Shown here piece by piece: positions 24,912 through 33,975 of a stretch of 64,000 bases of DNA. The DNA comes from CAZCBN01 sp964496975 (GTDB lineage: Bacteria; Planctomycetota; Phycisphaerae; Phycisphaerales; UBA1924), in NCBI GenBank assembly GCA_964496975.1, contig CAZCBN010000001.1, positions 62,001-126,000 of the forward strand, given 5' to 3'. Each line of letters starts with the position of its first letter. Within the stretch, counting starts at the first letter, position 1. The notes beneath the pieces are model-generated. The model made no database searches. It worked only from the letters and a program-made list of their open reading frames with translations, and was not told the origin of the DNA. The position numbers and the translations under genes are program-made.

Positions 24912-26192
24912 ATGATCAACCGCCGCGATTTCCTTGGAACCCTGGGCGCCGGCGCGGCCCTCGCACTGACACCCGACCTGCTCCGCGCGTTCGAGCAGGC
25001 GAACACGCTGCTGCAGCGGGCGCACCCGTCATCGGGCGAACGGTTCCCCGTCGTCAGCCTTGGGGCGCGCCCCACCGATGATGCCGCCATGAGGGCGGTC
25101 CTGCGGACACTGCTCGATACCCGCGGCCGGGTCGTGGACGTGCTGCACGGCGGGCCCGCGGGGGAAGACGGCGCGCGGAGCGCGGCCGCCGGGCTCGGCA
25201 TCCAGGATCAGTTCTTCTGGACGACGCCGGTGACCGCCACGCAACCGCCCCAGCCGGGGCAACGCGGCGGGCCGGCACCGCTTGACGCCGCCGCCGTCAA
25301 GGCCCAGGTCGAGGAGAAGCTGGCACGATTCAAGGTGTCCCGGATCGACCTCGTGATGGCGCCGGCCAACGCCGACCCGGCGCACCTGGCGGCCCTCAGG
25401 GACCTGAAGAAAGAGGGCCGCATCCGGTACGTCGGTGTGCACTGGCTCCTCTTCCCGCCGAATGCCCCCGCGCCCGAGCCGCCGACGGCCCGGCTGGAAG
25501 CCGTCATGCGCAGCCAGGAGATCGACTTCATCGGCACGGACTACTCGGTGGGCGATCGCCGCCTCGAGGACCTGATCCTGCCGCTCGCCCTGGAGCGGAA
25601 GATCGGCGTGCTGGCGTACTTTCCGTTCGACCGCGGCCGCCTCTTCCAGCGCGCCGGCCAGACACCGCTGCCGGCGTGGGCGGCGGAATTTGGCGCGACG
25701 ACCTGGGCGCAGTTCTTCCTGAAGTACGTCATCAGCCATCCGGCCGTCGTCATGGCGCGGACGGGCACGACCAAGGCCGCGCACCTGCTCGAGAACCTCA
25801 ACGCCGGGATGGGCCGTCTGCCCGACGAGGCGATGCGGAAACGGATGGCTCAGCTCGTGGACGGGCTGCCACCGACACCGCCGCCCGGGCCGCCGAAGCC
25901 GCCGCCTGGGCCAACCGTCACGTTGTCGGCGGCCGTCCTGGATCGCTACGTCGGTCAGTACAGCTCGGCGTCCGGATTCACCGCGACCTTCCGCCGCGAG
26001 GGCGACCGGTTGATCGTAAAGCCGGGCAACAATCCGGAGGCTCCGCTCACCGCGCGCTCGGAGACCGTCTTCCAGGATCCGCGCGGGCCGTTCTTCGAAT
26101 TCCAGGTGGACGCCCAGGGCGTCGTCACCGGTGCGGTGCTGGAGCAGCAGACGGCGCAGGGGCCGCAACGAATCCCGCTGGTGCGGAAATGA
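24912..26192 (+). CDS. Tat-exported aldo-keto reductase-like protein without catalytic residues, with DUF3471-like tail
   Basis: 426 residues. A twin-arginine signal (MINRRDFLGTLGAGAALALTP) comes first. The middle (about 40-320) follows the aldo-keto reductase barrel: SSGERFPVVSLG, RIDLVMAP, GRIRYVGVHW, IDFIGTDYS, TWAQFFLKYVISHPAVV. The Tyr that normally follows the Asp (here D76) is missing from VVDVLHGG. The Lys of the TK motif is replaced (WTTPV), and the His of the LxH motif is replaced by Pro151. A Pro-rich linker and a C-terminal beta domain (VLDRYVGQYSS to the end) resemble DUF3471. It is the first gene of a four-gene operon. Confidence 0.75.
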   Translation: MINRRDFLGTLGAGAALALTPDLLRAFEQANTLLQRAHPSSGERFPVVSLGARPTDDAAMRAVLRTLLDTRGRVVDVLHGGPAGEDGARSAAAGLGIQDQFFWTTPVTATQPPQPGQRGGPAPLDAAAVKAQVEEKLARFKVSRIDLVMAPANADPAHLAALRDLKKEGRIRYVGVHWLLFPPNAPAPEPPTARLEAVMRSQEIDFIGTDYSVGDRRLEDLILPLALERKIGVLAYFPFDRGRLFQRAGQTPLPAWAAEFGATTWAQFFLKYVISHPAVVMARTGTTKAAHLLENLNAGMGRLPDEAMRKRMAQLVDGLPPTPPPGPPKPPPGPTVTLSAAVLDRYVGQYSSASGFTATFRREGDRLIVKPGNNPEAPLTARSETVFQDPRGPFFEFQVDAQGVVTGAVLEQQTAQGPQRIPLVRK

Positions 26193-27454
26193 ACCGTCGC
26201 GACTTTCTTGGCATCGCCGCCGGCGCCGGCGCGCTGGCCCTCACGCCGGAATGGCTGCGCGCCGTCCAACCGGCCGGCCGTTCACTGCTCGAGCGGGCGA
26301 TTCCCTCCTCCGGCGAGCGGTTGCCGGTGATCGGCCTGTCATTCTCCAACCACCCGTCATGCGCGGATCACGCGGCGCTGAGGGAGGTGCTGCGGACCAT
26401 GGTCGACAACGGCGGCCGGGTGTTCGACGCGATGCACGGCAACGCGGCGGCCGAACAGTTCCACGCACGCGTGGCCACCGAACTCGGCGTGCAGCACAAG
26501 GTGTTCTGGTCGACGCGGGGACTCCCCGGCGGCCCGCTGCCCTCGGGCGACGCGCCGGTGAAGGCGCACATCGACACGTGGCTGGCGAGAATCACGGCGC
26601 CCAGACTCGACCTGGTGATGCTGCCGCCGCAGAACCCGGCGTGGCTCGCCGCGCTGAAGGCGGAGAAACAGGCGGGGCGCGTCCGCTACATCGGCGTGCA
26701 GGTGATCGTCGACAACCGCTTCCCCGAGCTCGAGTCGGTGATGCGCAACGAGCCCATCGACTTCATCGGCGTCAACTACGACATCGGCAGCCGTGGCGCC
26801 GAGGAGAAGATCCTGCCGCTCGCGCTGGAGCGCAAGATCGCCGTGATGGCATTTTTCCCGTTCAGCAACAATGGCGGCGTGAGCTGCGGCAGCGGCGCCA
26901 ACCTGTTTGCGCGCGTCGGGACGCGCCCCCTTCCGGAGTGGGCCGCCGAGTTCGACGCAAAGACGTGGGCGCAGTTCTTCCTCAAGTACGTCATCAGCCA
27001 CCCGGCCATCACCGTGGCGCGGGTCGGGACGACCAAGCCGGCCCACATGCTCGACAACATCGGCGGCGGCATCGGCCGGTTGCCGGACCAGGCGACACGG
27101 GCGCGCATGGCGGCGCTCATCGACGCGTTGCCGCCGGTCACCATCAAGGGCGTGGCGCCGACACAGTCGGCCCACGGCCCGGCGGGGTCGCTGCTGCTGG
27201 CGCCGGCCATCCTCGATCGCTACGTCGGCGAGTACAGGACCGCGAGCGGCGGTGTCCTCACCTTCCGTCGCTACGGCACGATGCTGGTGGCGAAAGTGGG
27301 GCCCAATCCGGACACGGTGATCTACGGACGCACGGAAACCCGCTTTCAATTCGGCCCGAACCTGATCGACTTTCAGCTCGACAGCAGCGGCCAGGCGAGT
27401 GGACTCATCTATGAGCAGGGCGGCCGGCAGATCACGGCCACGCGCGTCCGCTGA
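26189..27454 (+). CDS. Second Tat-exported aldo-keto reductase-like paralogue
   Basis: 421 residues from the ATG at 26189, overlapping the previous stop by ATGA. It has the same plan and clear relatedness to its neighbour: NRRDFLGIAAGAGALALTPE, SSGERLPVIGL, GRVRYIGVQV, IDFIGVNYDIG, TWAQFFLKYVISHPAITVAR and the C-terminal DRYVGEYRT domain. Here too D80 is kept, but Tyr is absent from VFDAMHGN, Lys is replaced by Arg110 and the active-site His by Pro. A gene duplication followed by shared loss of catalysis is the simplest reading. It may act as a binding protein in the periplasm. Confidence 0.75.
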   Translation: MNRRDFLGIAAGAGALALTPEWLRAVQPAGRSLLERAIPSSGERLPVIGLSFSNHPSCADHAALREVLRTMVDNGGRVFDAMHGNAAAEQFHARVATELGVQHKVFWSTRGLPGGPLPSGDAPVKAHIDTWLARITAPRLDLVMLPPQNPAWLAALKAEKQAGRVRYIGVQVIVDNRFPELESVMRNEPIDFIGVNYDIGSRGAEEKILPLALERKIAVMAFFPFSNNGGVSCGSGANLFARVGTRPLPEWAAEFDAKTWAQFFLKYVISHPAITVARVGTTKPAHMLDNIGGGIGRLPDQATRARMAALIDALPPVTIKGVAPTQSAHGPAGSLLLAPAILDRYVGEYRTASGGVLTFRRYGTMLVAKVGPNPDTVIYGRTETRFQFGPNLIDFQLDSSGQASGLIYEQGGRQITATRVR

Positions 27455-27468
27455 GGAAAGGACCTCAC

Positions 27469-28110
27469 ATGATCAGCGCCCTCCTCTTCGCTCTCGCCGC
27501 CGGGGCTCCTGCCGCGCCTCCACAGGCGCCAGTGCAGGTGCCCAGGCCGGTGCTCGAGCGGTATACGGGTGAGTACGACCAGAATGGGGAGACCATCCGG
27601 ATCGTGCTGCGCGACGACACGTTGTACCGGGAGACGGCGGGACAGCGGGCGGCCCTGGTGCCCATCTCCGCGACCCTGTTTCACCTGGGGCCGGTCTTCA
27701 CGGCGGAGTTCGTGACCGACCAGGCCGGTGCCACGACGCTCATCCTGAGCGACGGCGTCGACATCGAATACCGACTCCCCCGCAAAGGCACCCGCACCGC
27801 GCCCCCGCCGCCCCTGCCGGCCGCCGCCGTGCAGGTGCCACGGTCGGTGCTCGAGCGGTACGTCGGCACGTACGAGTTCCTCCCGGGGCAGATGGGCCGG
27901 ACCGACCTCAGGGTCAGGGTCCGCCTCAAGGGCAACACGTTGATCCGGGAGATGGGACACGAGGCCGTCCTCACGCCGATCTCCGAGACCCAGTTCAGAG
28001 TGGGCCACACGCGACTGCTGGTGGAGTTCGTGGTCGACGACGCGGGCGTCACCCAGGTCATGGGCTCCGGCTTCCAGCAGATGCTCGCCCGCCTCACGCC
28101 GAAGCGCTGA
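27469..28110 (+). CDS. Secreted protein with two DUF3471-like domains
   Basis: 213 residues from an ATG with an AAGGA site. A short signal peptide (ISALLFALAAGAPAA) is followed by two similar beta domains. One is VLERYTGEYDQNGETIRIVL, at about 28-100, and the other is VLERYVGTYEFLPGQMGRTD, at about 125-205. Each matches the C-terminal domain of the two preceding proteins. DUF3471-type domains often follow serine beta-lactamase-like enzymes. Here they stand alone. The protein may therefore be a partner of the two upstream proteins. Confidence 0.65.
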   Translation: MISALLFALAAGAPAAPPQAPVQVPRPVLERYTGEYDQNGETIRIVLRDDTLYRETAGQRAALVPISATLFHLGPVFTAEFVTDQAGATTLILSDGVDIEYRLPRKGTRTAPPPPLPAAAVQVPRSVLERYVGTYEFLPGQMGRTDLRVRVRLKGNTLIREMGHEAVLTPISETQFRVGHTRLLVEFVVDDAGVTQVMGSGFQQMLARLTPKR

Positions 28111-28128
28111 GGGTCAGGCTCCCGCGCG

Positions 28129-29379
28129 ATGCGACTGCGCCCCACCGTCCTCCTCGTCGTCACGGCCATCGGCGCGGTCGCCGCCGCCTCCGGCGTGCGG
28201 GCGCAGACAGCAACGGCCGCATCCGGCACCGACTGGCCGCAGTGGCGCGGGCCGACCCGTGATGGCATGACGCCCTCCGCCCTGCCGGCTGAGTGGCCCG
28301 TGGCGCTGAAGAAACGCTGGGCCGTCCAGGTCGGCGCCGGGCATTCGGCGCCGGTGGTGTCGGGTGACCGCGTCGTCGTCATCGCGCGTGAGAGCGATGA
28401 GGAAATCGTTCGCGCCCTCGATCTGGCGACAGGGCACGAGCACTGGCGCGCGGCGTATCCCGCGCCATACACCGTCAATTCGGCGGCGTCGCTGCACGGT
28501 CCGGGCCCGAAGTCGACGCCGGCGATCGCCAACGGCCGCGTGTTCACCCTCGGTGTGAGAGGCATCCTCTCGGCGTTCGATCTTGCGAGCGGACGGCTGC
28601 TCTGGCGCATCCCGGCGCCCGGCGTGTTGCCCGAGTACGGAACGGCCACCTCCCCCCTGGTGGACGGCGACACCGTCATCGCCCACGTCGGCGGCTATCA
28701 CGCCGGCGCGCTCACGTCATTCGACGCGGCGACCGGGACCCCGCGCTGGCAGTGGACCGGCGACGGCCCTGCGTACGGCTCACCGATCATCACGACGTTT
28801 GGCGGCGTCCGCCAGGTAATCGCCCAGACGCAGCAGTTCGTGGTGGGACTGGATTCATCCACGGGCGCGTTGTTGTGGCAGATTCCGTTCACGACAGACT
28901 TCGACCAGAACGCATTCACGCCGGTGGTCCATCAGGACCTGCTGATCGTCTCCGGCATCGACTGGCCCCTCACCGCCCTTCGCCCCACTTCCACCGGCGG
29001 CACCTGGGTCGTCGAGACGGCCTGGTCCAATCCGCCGGCCTCGATGTTCATGAGTTCGCCGGTGGTCATCGGCGGGACGATCTACGGGCTGACGACGCGG
29101 AACAAGGGACAGTTCGCGGCCATCGACGCGCGCAGCGGCCAGACACGCTGGACCACCCAGGGCCGCGAGGGCGAGAACGCGTCGATGCTGGGCAGCCCGT
29201 CGTGGCTGATGGCCTCGACCACGGACGGCGCGTTCGTCGTCGCGCGCGCGAATCCTCTGAAGTACGAGGAGGTCCGTCGTTATCAGATTGCCGATTCCGC
29301 GCTCTGGGCGCATCCGGCCATCAGCGGCCGCCGGCTCCTGGTCAAGGACGTCGACACGCTGATCTGCTGGGAGTTCTGA
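28129..29379 (+). CDS. PQQ-like beta-propeller protein, secreted
   Basis: 416 residues with a signal peptide (VLLVVTAIGAVAAASGVRAQ). The mature part begins DWPQWRGPTRDGMTPSALP, as in PQQ-like (Trp-docking) propellers, and has blades with ALDLATGHEHWRAAY, AFDLASGRLLWRIP, SFDAATGTPRWQW and AIDARSGQTRWTTQG. These proteins act as scaffolds or dehydrogenase-like modules in the periplasm. No cytochrome domain is attached. It is the last gene of the LytTR-adjacent operon, 18 bases after the previous stop. Confidence 0.85.
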   Translation: MRLRPTVLLVVTAIGAVAAASGVRAQTATAASGTDWPQWRGPTRDGMTPSALPAEWPVALKKRWAVQVGAGHSAPVVSGDRVVVIARESDEEIVRALDLATGHEHWRAAYPAPYTVNSAASLHGPGPKSTPAIANGRVFTLGVRGILSAFDLASGRLLWRIPAPGVLPEYGTATSPLVDGDTVIAHVGGYHAGALTSFDAATGTPRWQWTGDGPAYGSPIITTFGGVRQVIAQTQQFVVGLDSSTGALLWQIPFTTDFDQNAFTPVVHQDLLIVSGIDWPLTALRPTSTGGTWVVETAWSNPPASMFMSSPVVIGGTIYGLTTRNKGQFAAIDARSGQTRWTTQGREGENASMLGSPSWLMASTTDGAFVVARANPLKYEEVRRYQIADSALWAHPAISGRRLLVKDVDTLICWEF

Positions 29380-29398
29380 CCCGCGGCTCACCCCTCCG

Positions 29399-32065
29399 TC
29401 AGTCGCGGCGCAGCGCCTGCATCGGATCCACGACGGCCGCGCGTCGCGCGGGGATCCACGCCGCCAGCGCGCAGGCGACCACAATCAGCCCGACGCTGGC
29501 GAGATACGCGACCGGGTCGGCGACCTGGACGATGCCGGCGATCAGCGCGCCGGCCTCGGTCGCCAGCACGAGGCTCGCCAACGCGGCCGCCAGGCCCGCT
29601 CCACCCACCAGCCCCAGCGCCACCGGCCAGCCGGTTTGCCCCACCATCAACCCCGTGACGTTCCGGGTGGAGGCCCCCAGGGCGATTCGCACCGCGACCT
29701 CACGCGTGCGCTGCTCCACCAAGTACGACAACACACTGAAGAGCCCCGACACGGTGAGCAGCAAGGCGAGTCCACCCAGGACGACCGACACCGAGAAGGC
29801 CACGTTCAGGAAGAAGGTCTCGAGCCGCGCGACCGTCCTCATGGTGAGGATCTGTCCCATGTTCGGATCGACTTGCGTCAGTGTCTCGAGCAGCGACTGC
29901 CGCGCCTGGTCGACCTCGCCCCTGACGCGCGCCACCAGGAACGTGTCGGGCTGCCCGTGCGGCGGTGGCAGGAAGACGCCGGCCTCTTTCACGTCGGTGA
30001 CGCGGAACCCGGCCACGTCCTTCGCGATCCCGACCACGCGGACGGTGCGGGGCGTCAGGGCCGGCTGACCGTCACCCGCGCCGGGGTTGATCGTGAGAAA
30101 CGCCGACCGCTGTTCCGCGACGGCATCGGGTTCGATTGTGAACGTCTGTCCGACGCCGTCCCGCCCGGGCCACAACGCCTGCGCCGTCGACTCGGACACG
30201 ATCGCCACCGCCGACTCTTCACGCTCCGACGCCGTGAACGCCCGCCCCCGCACGATTGGCACACCAAGCACATCGAAGTACTGCGCGGACACGTGCCGAT
30301 ACGACACCGGCACTTTCCCCGCGCCGGCATCGCCGAGGGCGCGCGGCGGCATGGCCAGCAGCGGCGGCTGCATCGCGGCGAACCCGGACACCGCCGGATC
30401 ACGTTCAATCGCCCGCAACACCGCGTCACGGGTATGGTCATTGGTGACGTCGATCAGCAGCGTATCCGCCGTGCGAAAGCCGGGATCAAACTGCGACGAC
30501 GCCAGGGCGCTGCGCAGGAAGATGGCGGAACAGATCAGCAGCAGCGCCGACGCGAAGACCTGCAGGCCAATCAGCAGATTGCGCGCCCGTCCCGGTCGCG
30601 CATCGCGCACCACTTCGCCGCGGAGGGTGCGCACCGGTTCGATGCGCGTCGCTTGCAGCGCAGGCACGAGGGCGAACAACGCGGTCGCCACCACAGCCCC
30701 GACCACCAGAAACACGACCACACGCCAGTCGGCTGCGGGCACACTCAGGTTGACATTCCCGAGGTCGCGCGGCACGGTGCGCAGGGCCCACGCCACCATG
30801 CCCGTGAGGGCGAGGCGCGAGACCACATACCCTCCGGCCGCCGCGGCAAGCGCCAGCACCATGCTCTCGGTCAGCAGCTGCCGCACGATGCGGCGACGCG
30901 AGGCGCCAATCGACAGGCGGATCCCGAGTTCGCGCTGCCGCGCGACGCCGCGGGCCAGCAGCAGGTTCGCCACGTTGGCGCAGCCAATCAGCAGAATCAG
31001 CCCGAACGCGACGAACAACGGCGCTGACACGGCGAGCGCTTCCAACTGCTCGGGCATCGTGCCCTGGTGCGGTAACAGGGTCACACGGACGGGCGGGCCG
31101 GACGCCGCGGACGTGTGCGCGTGCCACGCCGCCAGTTGCGCCTCGGCCTGCTCCCTCGTGACGCCTGGCGCCACGCGCCCGACGACGGTGACGCCCACGC
31201 GCTCCTCGGCGCCGCGCGCCGCCGGTTCGAAATCGGCGACCCGCGCCAGCGGCGCCCAGAGGTCCGGCGCGCTGACCTCGAGTCCCCGGAACCCTTCCGG
31301 CATGATGCCGACAATCGTGTACGGCTCGCCCCCGACGAGGACCGTCCGGCCAAGGGCCGCCGGTTCACGATTGAAGTGGCGCTGCCATCCCTGGTCGCTC
31401 AAGACCACCACACGATTCCCGCCACCGCGCTCATCGTCGGCCCCGGTGAAGCCGCGGCCGACGCGGGGGTGGACGTCGACCACATGGAAGAAGTCCGCGG
31501 ATACGAGACTGACGGCCATGATTCGTCCGTCGATCCGGAGGTCGATCCCGGTCACCGTCGCATAGGCCCCGGCAAACACCGTGGTCTCCGCGCGCAGGGC
31601 CTCGACGTATCGGCGCGTGAACGCCGCAGGCGCCCCGGGGGCCTGACCGGTTCGTGCCACGGCATACATGTCGGTCACGCGCGGCACACGGTCGGCGCTC
31701 CACAGGAGGGCGTTGAGGCCCGTGAAGACGACCGCCACGGCGCCCAGACCCAGCGCCACCGTGCCGACCACCGTCAGGGCCGGCAGCGGCGCCCGTCTGA
31801 ACGTGCGGAAGGCGTACCGCAGGTCGGCCAGGGTGCCGTCGATGAACGCCGTCCCGCGTTCGTCGCGGCAGGCATCGGCCGCCACGGTCGCAGAGCCGAA
31901 GTTGGCGCGCGCCTTCGCCCAGGCGTCCTTGGGTGACAGCCCTTGAGTAATCAGATGCGAGGCCTCACGCTCGATGTGAAAGGACAGTTCCTCCGCCAGA
32001 TCCCGTTCGGTGCGGCGAGGTCTGACGAGGGCCCGGAGACGCAGCATCCAGTCGCGAAGATTCAT
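29399..32065 (-). CDS. ADOP-type duplicated ABC transporter permease (second copy)
   Basis: 888 residues with the same plan as the first copy: an N-terminal helix bundle (ERDLAEELSFHIEREASHLI, LSPKDAWAKARANFGSA), then two MacB-PCD plus FtsX modules. Helices lie at about 98-122, 365-390, 415-440 and 465-485, and again at about 770-870. The ending ACALAAWIPARRAAVVDPMQ and ALRRD is typical. It follows a PadR gene by 4 bases and has no ATPase nearby. Sequence divergence from the first copy is large, so the two probably respond to different signals. Confidence 0.9.
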   Translation of the reverse strand: MNLRDWMLRLRALVRPRRTERDLAEELSFHIEREASHLITQGLSPKDAWAKARANFGSATVAADACRDERGTAFIDGTLADLRYAFRTFRRAPLPALTVVGTVALGLGAVAVVFTGLNALLWSADRVPRVTDMYAVARTGQAPGAPAAFTRRYVEALRAETTVFAGAYATVTGIDLRIDGRIMAVSLVSADFFHVVDVHPRVGRGFTGADDERGGGNRVVVLSDQGWQRHFNREPAALGRTVLVGGEPYTIVGIMPEGFRGLEVSAPDLWAPLARVADFEPAARGAEERVGVTVVGRVAPGVTREQAEAQLAAWHAHTSAASGPPVRVTLLPHQGTMPEQLEALAVSAPLFVAFGLILLIGCANVANLLLARGVARQRELGIRLSIGASRRRIVRQLLTESMVLALAAAAGGYVVSRLALTGMVAWALRTVPRDLGNVNLSVPAADWRVVVFLVVGAVVATALFALVPALQATRIEPVRTLRGEVVRDARPGRARNLLIGLQVFASALLLICSAIFLRSALASSQFDPGFRTADTLLIDVTNDHTRDAVLRAIERDPAVSGFAAMQPPLLAMPPRALGDAGAGKVPVSYRHVSAQYFDVLGVPIVRGRAFTASEREESAVAIVSESTAQALWPGRDGVGQTFTIEPDAVAEQRSAFLTINPGAGDGQPALTPRTVRVVGIAKDVAGFRVTDVKEAGVFLPPPHGQPDTFLVARVRGEVDQARQSLLETLTQVDPNMGQILTMRTVARLETFFLNVAFSVSVVLGGLALLLTVSGLFSVLSYLVEQRTREVAVRIALGASTRNVTGLMVGQTGWPVALGLVGGAGLAAALASLVLATEAGALIAGIVQVADPVAYLASVGLIVVACALAAWIPARRAAVVDPMQALRRD

Positions 32066-32069
32066 GGCG

Positions 32070-32402
32070 TCAGGCCAGCGTCAATACACGCCCGATGGCG
32101 TGCTGCATCCGATCCCATTCGCGGGTTTCAATCGCCAGTTGCTTGCGCCCTGACGCCGTGAGGCGGTAATACTTCGCCCGCCGCCCCAACTCCGAGACTT
32201 TCCATTCGGCCTCCACCCAGCCCTGATGCTCCAGGCGATGCAGGGCGGGATAGAGCGACCCCTGGTTGATCTGGAGCACGTCTTCGGACACCTGCTGGAT
32301 GCGCGCCGAGATGGCCCAGCCGTGCAGCGGGTCGTTCTGCAGGGCGCGCAGGATGAGCAGATGCAGGGTGCCGGGCAGCAGGTCTGGGACGCGTGGGGCC
32401 AT
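32070..32402 (-). CDS. PadR-family transcriptional regulator (second copy)
   Basis: 110 residues from the ATG at 32402: MAPRVPDLLPGTLHLLILRA, LHGWAISARIQQVSEDVLQI, INQGSLYPALHRLEHQGWVE and YYRLTASGRKQLAIETREW. It is paired with the second ADOP permease. The start is chosen because a perfect inverted repeat begins at this codon and the frame upstream has no homology. It is divergent from the amidohydrolase-like lipoprotein gene. Confidence 0.92.
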   Translation of the reverse strand: MAPRVPDLLPGTLHLLILRALQNDPLHGWAISARIQQVSEDVLQINQGSLYPALHRLEHQGWVEAEWKVSELGRRAKYYRLTASGRKQLAIETREWDRMQHAIGRVLTLA

Positions 32403-32424
32403 TGGTGTCGGTAGACGACACCAA
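32402..32424. promoter_or_regulatory. Perfect 9-bp inverted repeat, candidate PadR operator
   Basis: TTGGTGTCG (32402-32410) and CGACACCAA (32416-32424) are perfect inverted arms around a 5-base spacer. The first arm overlaps the PadR start codon by one base. It sits in a 68-base divergent region, so binding could block both genes. A GATAAT hexamer (32456-32461) is 9 bases before the GTG of the lipoprotein gene at 32471. Confidence 0.65.
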
Positions 32425-32470
32425 CGCGGGAATGGTTCGCTGACGCCTGACACGCGATAATGTCGACCGC

Positions 32471-33400
32471 GTGCCGGTGGCCTTCCGACGTCTCTTCGTC
32501 CTGCTGGTGTCCGCGGCGGTCGCCGCGTGTGGTGGATCTTCCCCGCCGACGGCACCGGCGGCACCGACGGCGCCCACTCCGGCCGCGTGCGCGGGCACGG
32601 CGGGGATCGCCTGCTTCGGCACGTTTAATTACGTCGAGTACGTGCCGGGTGACTATCCCCTGGTCGTGTCGGTGCCACACGGGGGCGCCCTCACACCCGC
32701 CACGATTCCCGACCGGACGGTGGGCGTCACCGCGACCGACACGAACACGATTGAGCTGGGCCGCGCGGTATCGCAGGCGTTCGCCACCCGAACCGGGCGC
32801 GCGCCTCACCTGGTGATCGTGCACCTGAGGCGCACCAAGCTTGACGCCAATCGCGAGGTGGTGGAGGCGGCGCAGGGCAACGCCGACGCCATCCGCGCGT
32901 GGCAGGAATACCACGGGTTCATCGAGCAGGCGATCGCGGCGGTGCGTCAGCGCAGCGGCACCGGGCTGTACGTCGACCTGCACGGTCACGGTCACGCCAA
33001 GGCGCGCCTGGAACTGGGCTACCTGCTGTCGGCCGACACGCTGAATGGGTCGGACGCCCAGTTGAACGCGGCCGGCGCGGCCGCCGCCAGCAGCCTCCGG
33101 CTGATCGCGCTGCAGTCTCCCCTGTCAGCCGCGGCGCTCATTCGCGGCCCCTCGAGCCTGGGCGGCCTGCTCGAAGCCCGCGTCCCCGCGGTCCCGAGCC
33201 CGTCCGACCCGGCCCCCGGCAACGACCCCTACTTCAACGGCGGGTACAGCACGAGCCGGCACACCGCGGCGTTGCCAGGCCTGCAGATCGAGAGCCACTT
33301 TGCCGGCGTGCGCGACACCGCGTCGAGCCGCGCGGCGTTCGCCGATGCGCTCGTCACGGCGGTCGTCACGTTCCTGCAAACCCACACGGGGATCCAGTAG
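32471..33400 (+). CDS. N-formylglutamate amidohydrolase-like lipoprotein
   Basis: 309 residues from a GTG at 32471. A lipoprotein signal (RLFVLLVSAAVAACGG) and a Pro/Ala/Thr-rich linker come first. The catalytic-like region has VVSVPHGG, LRRTKLDANREV and YVDLHGHGHAKARLELGY, which match the metal-binding motifs of N-formylglutamate amidohydrolases and related zinc hydrolases. The lipoprotein location makes histidine catabolism unlikely, and a role on a cell-surface amide substrate is possible. The start is 9 bases from a GATAAT hexamer. Confidence 0.75.
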   Translation: MPVAFRRLFVLLVSAAVAACGGSSPPTAPAAPTAPTPAACAGTAGIACFGTFNYVEYVPGDYPLVVSVPHGGALTPATIPDRTVGVTATDTNTIELGRAVSQAFATRTGRAPHLVIVHLRRTKLDANREVVEAAQGNADAIRAWQEYHGFIEQAIAAVRQRSGTGLYVDLHGHGHAKARLELGYLLSADTLNGSDAQLNAAGAAAASSLRLIALQSPLSAAALIRGPSSLGGLLEARVPAVPSPSDPAPGNDPYFNGGYSTSRHTAALPGLQIESHFAGVRDTASSRAAFADALVTAVVTFLQTHTGIQ

Positions 33401-33481
33401 CGCCCGGGCCGTCACGGTTCGGATAACATGGCGCGTCCGGGCCGGCGCGGCACGCGCGGCTCACAGCAATGGGAGATGGCA

Positions 33482-33913
33482 ATGGACCGACGACTGGCGT
33501 GGATGGCAACCGTGGGCGTGGCGGTGGTGGTGAGTGCAGGCGTGATCAGAGCGGCCGAGAAGCCGTCGCCTGAACATGTCGCGGCGATGAAGGTGTTTAA
33601 TTCCTCGAACGGCAAGCTGCGCCCGCTGCTCGCGGCCGAGACGAAGGATTTTGCCGCCATCGGGACCGTGGCCGCCGAGTGGAAGGCGTCGGCCGAGTGG
33701 ATTGCCAAGTTCTGGGGCGCGCGCAACGCCGAGGTCGGGACGAAAGTCTCGGCGGAGGTGAACAAGGCCCTCACCGATCTGGCCGCTGCGGCCAAGGCGA
33801 ACGATGCCGCCGCAGTGACGGCCGCCGGCGCCGTATTGTCGGGCAGCTGCCGCACCTGCCATACGGCACACCGCACCGACCGGCTGCCTGACGGCACCTA
33901 CGAAATCAAGTAA
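33482..33913 (+). CDS. Class II (cytochrome c prime-like) c-type cytochrome
   Basis: 143 residues from the ATG at 33482, 6 bases after GGGAG. A signal peptide (AWMATVGVAVVVSAGVIRAA) is followed by a four-helix-type, alanine-rich domain. The heme motif CRTCH lies at 123-127 near the C-terminus, as in cytochrome c prime. It is probably periplasmic. The fifth and sixth heme ligands beyond the motif cannot be assigned with confidence. It stands alone between the amidohydrolase-like gene and the hydroxylase. Confidence 0.75.
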   Translation: MDRRLAWMATVGVAVVVSAGVIRAAEKPSPEHVAAMKVFNSSNGKLRPLLAAETKDFAAIGTVAAEWKASAEWIAKFWGARNAEVGTKVSAEVNKALTDLAAAAKANDAAAVTAAGAVLSGSCRTCHTAHRTDRLPDGTYEIK

Positions 33914-33975
33914 CGCGCGTCGTCGCGCGCTCGCCTGGTGCGCGATGCCGTCCCGGTCTACACTGCTCAGTCGAA

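Noticed and set aside
25029..26168. 379-codon minus-strand frame opposite the first aldo-keto reductase-like gene
   Set aside because: Arg/Gly-rich, no homology, fully antisense to a well supported gene.
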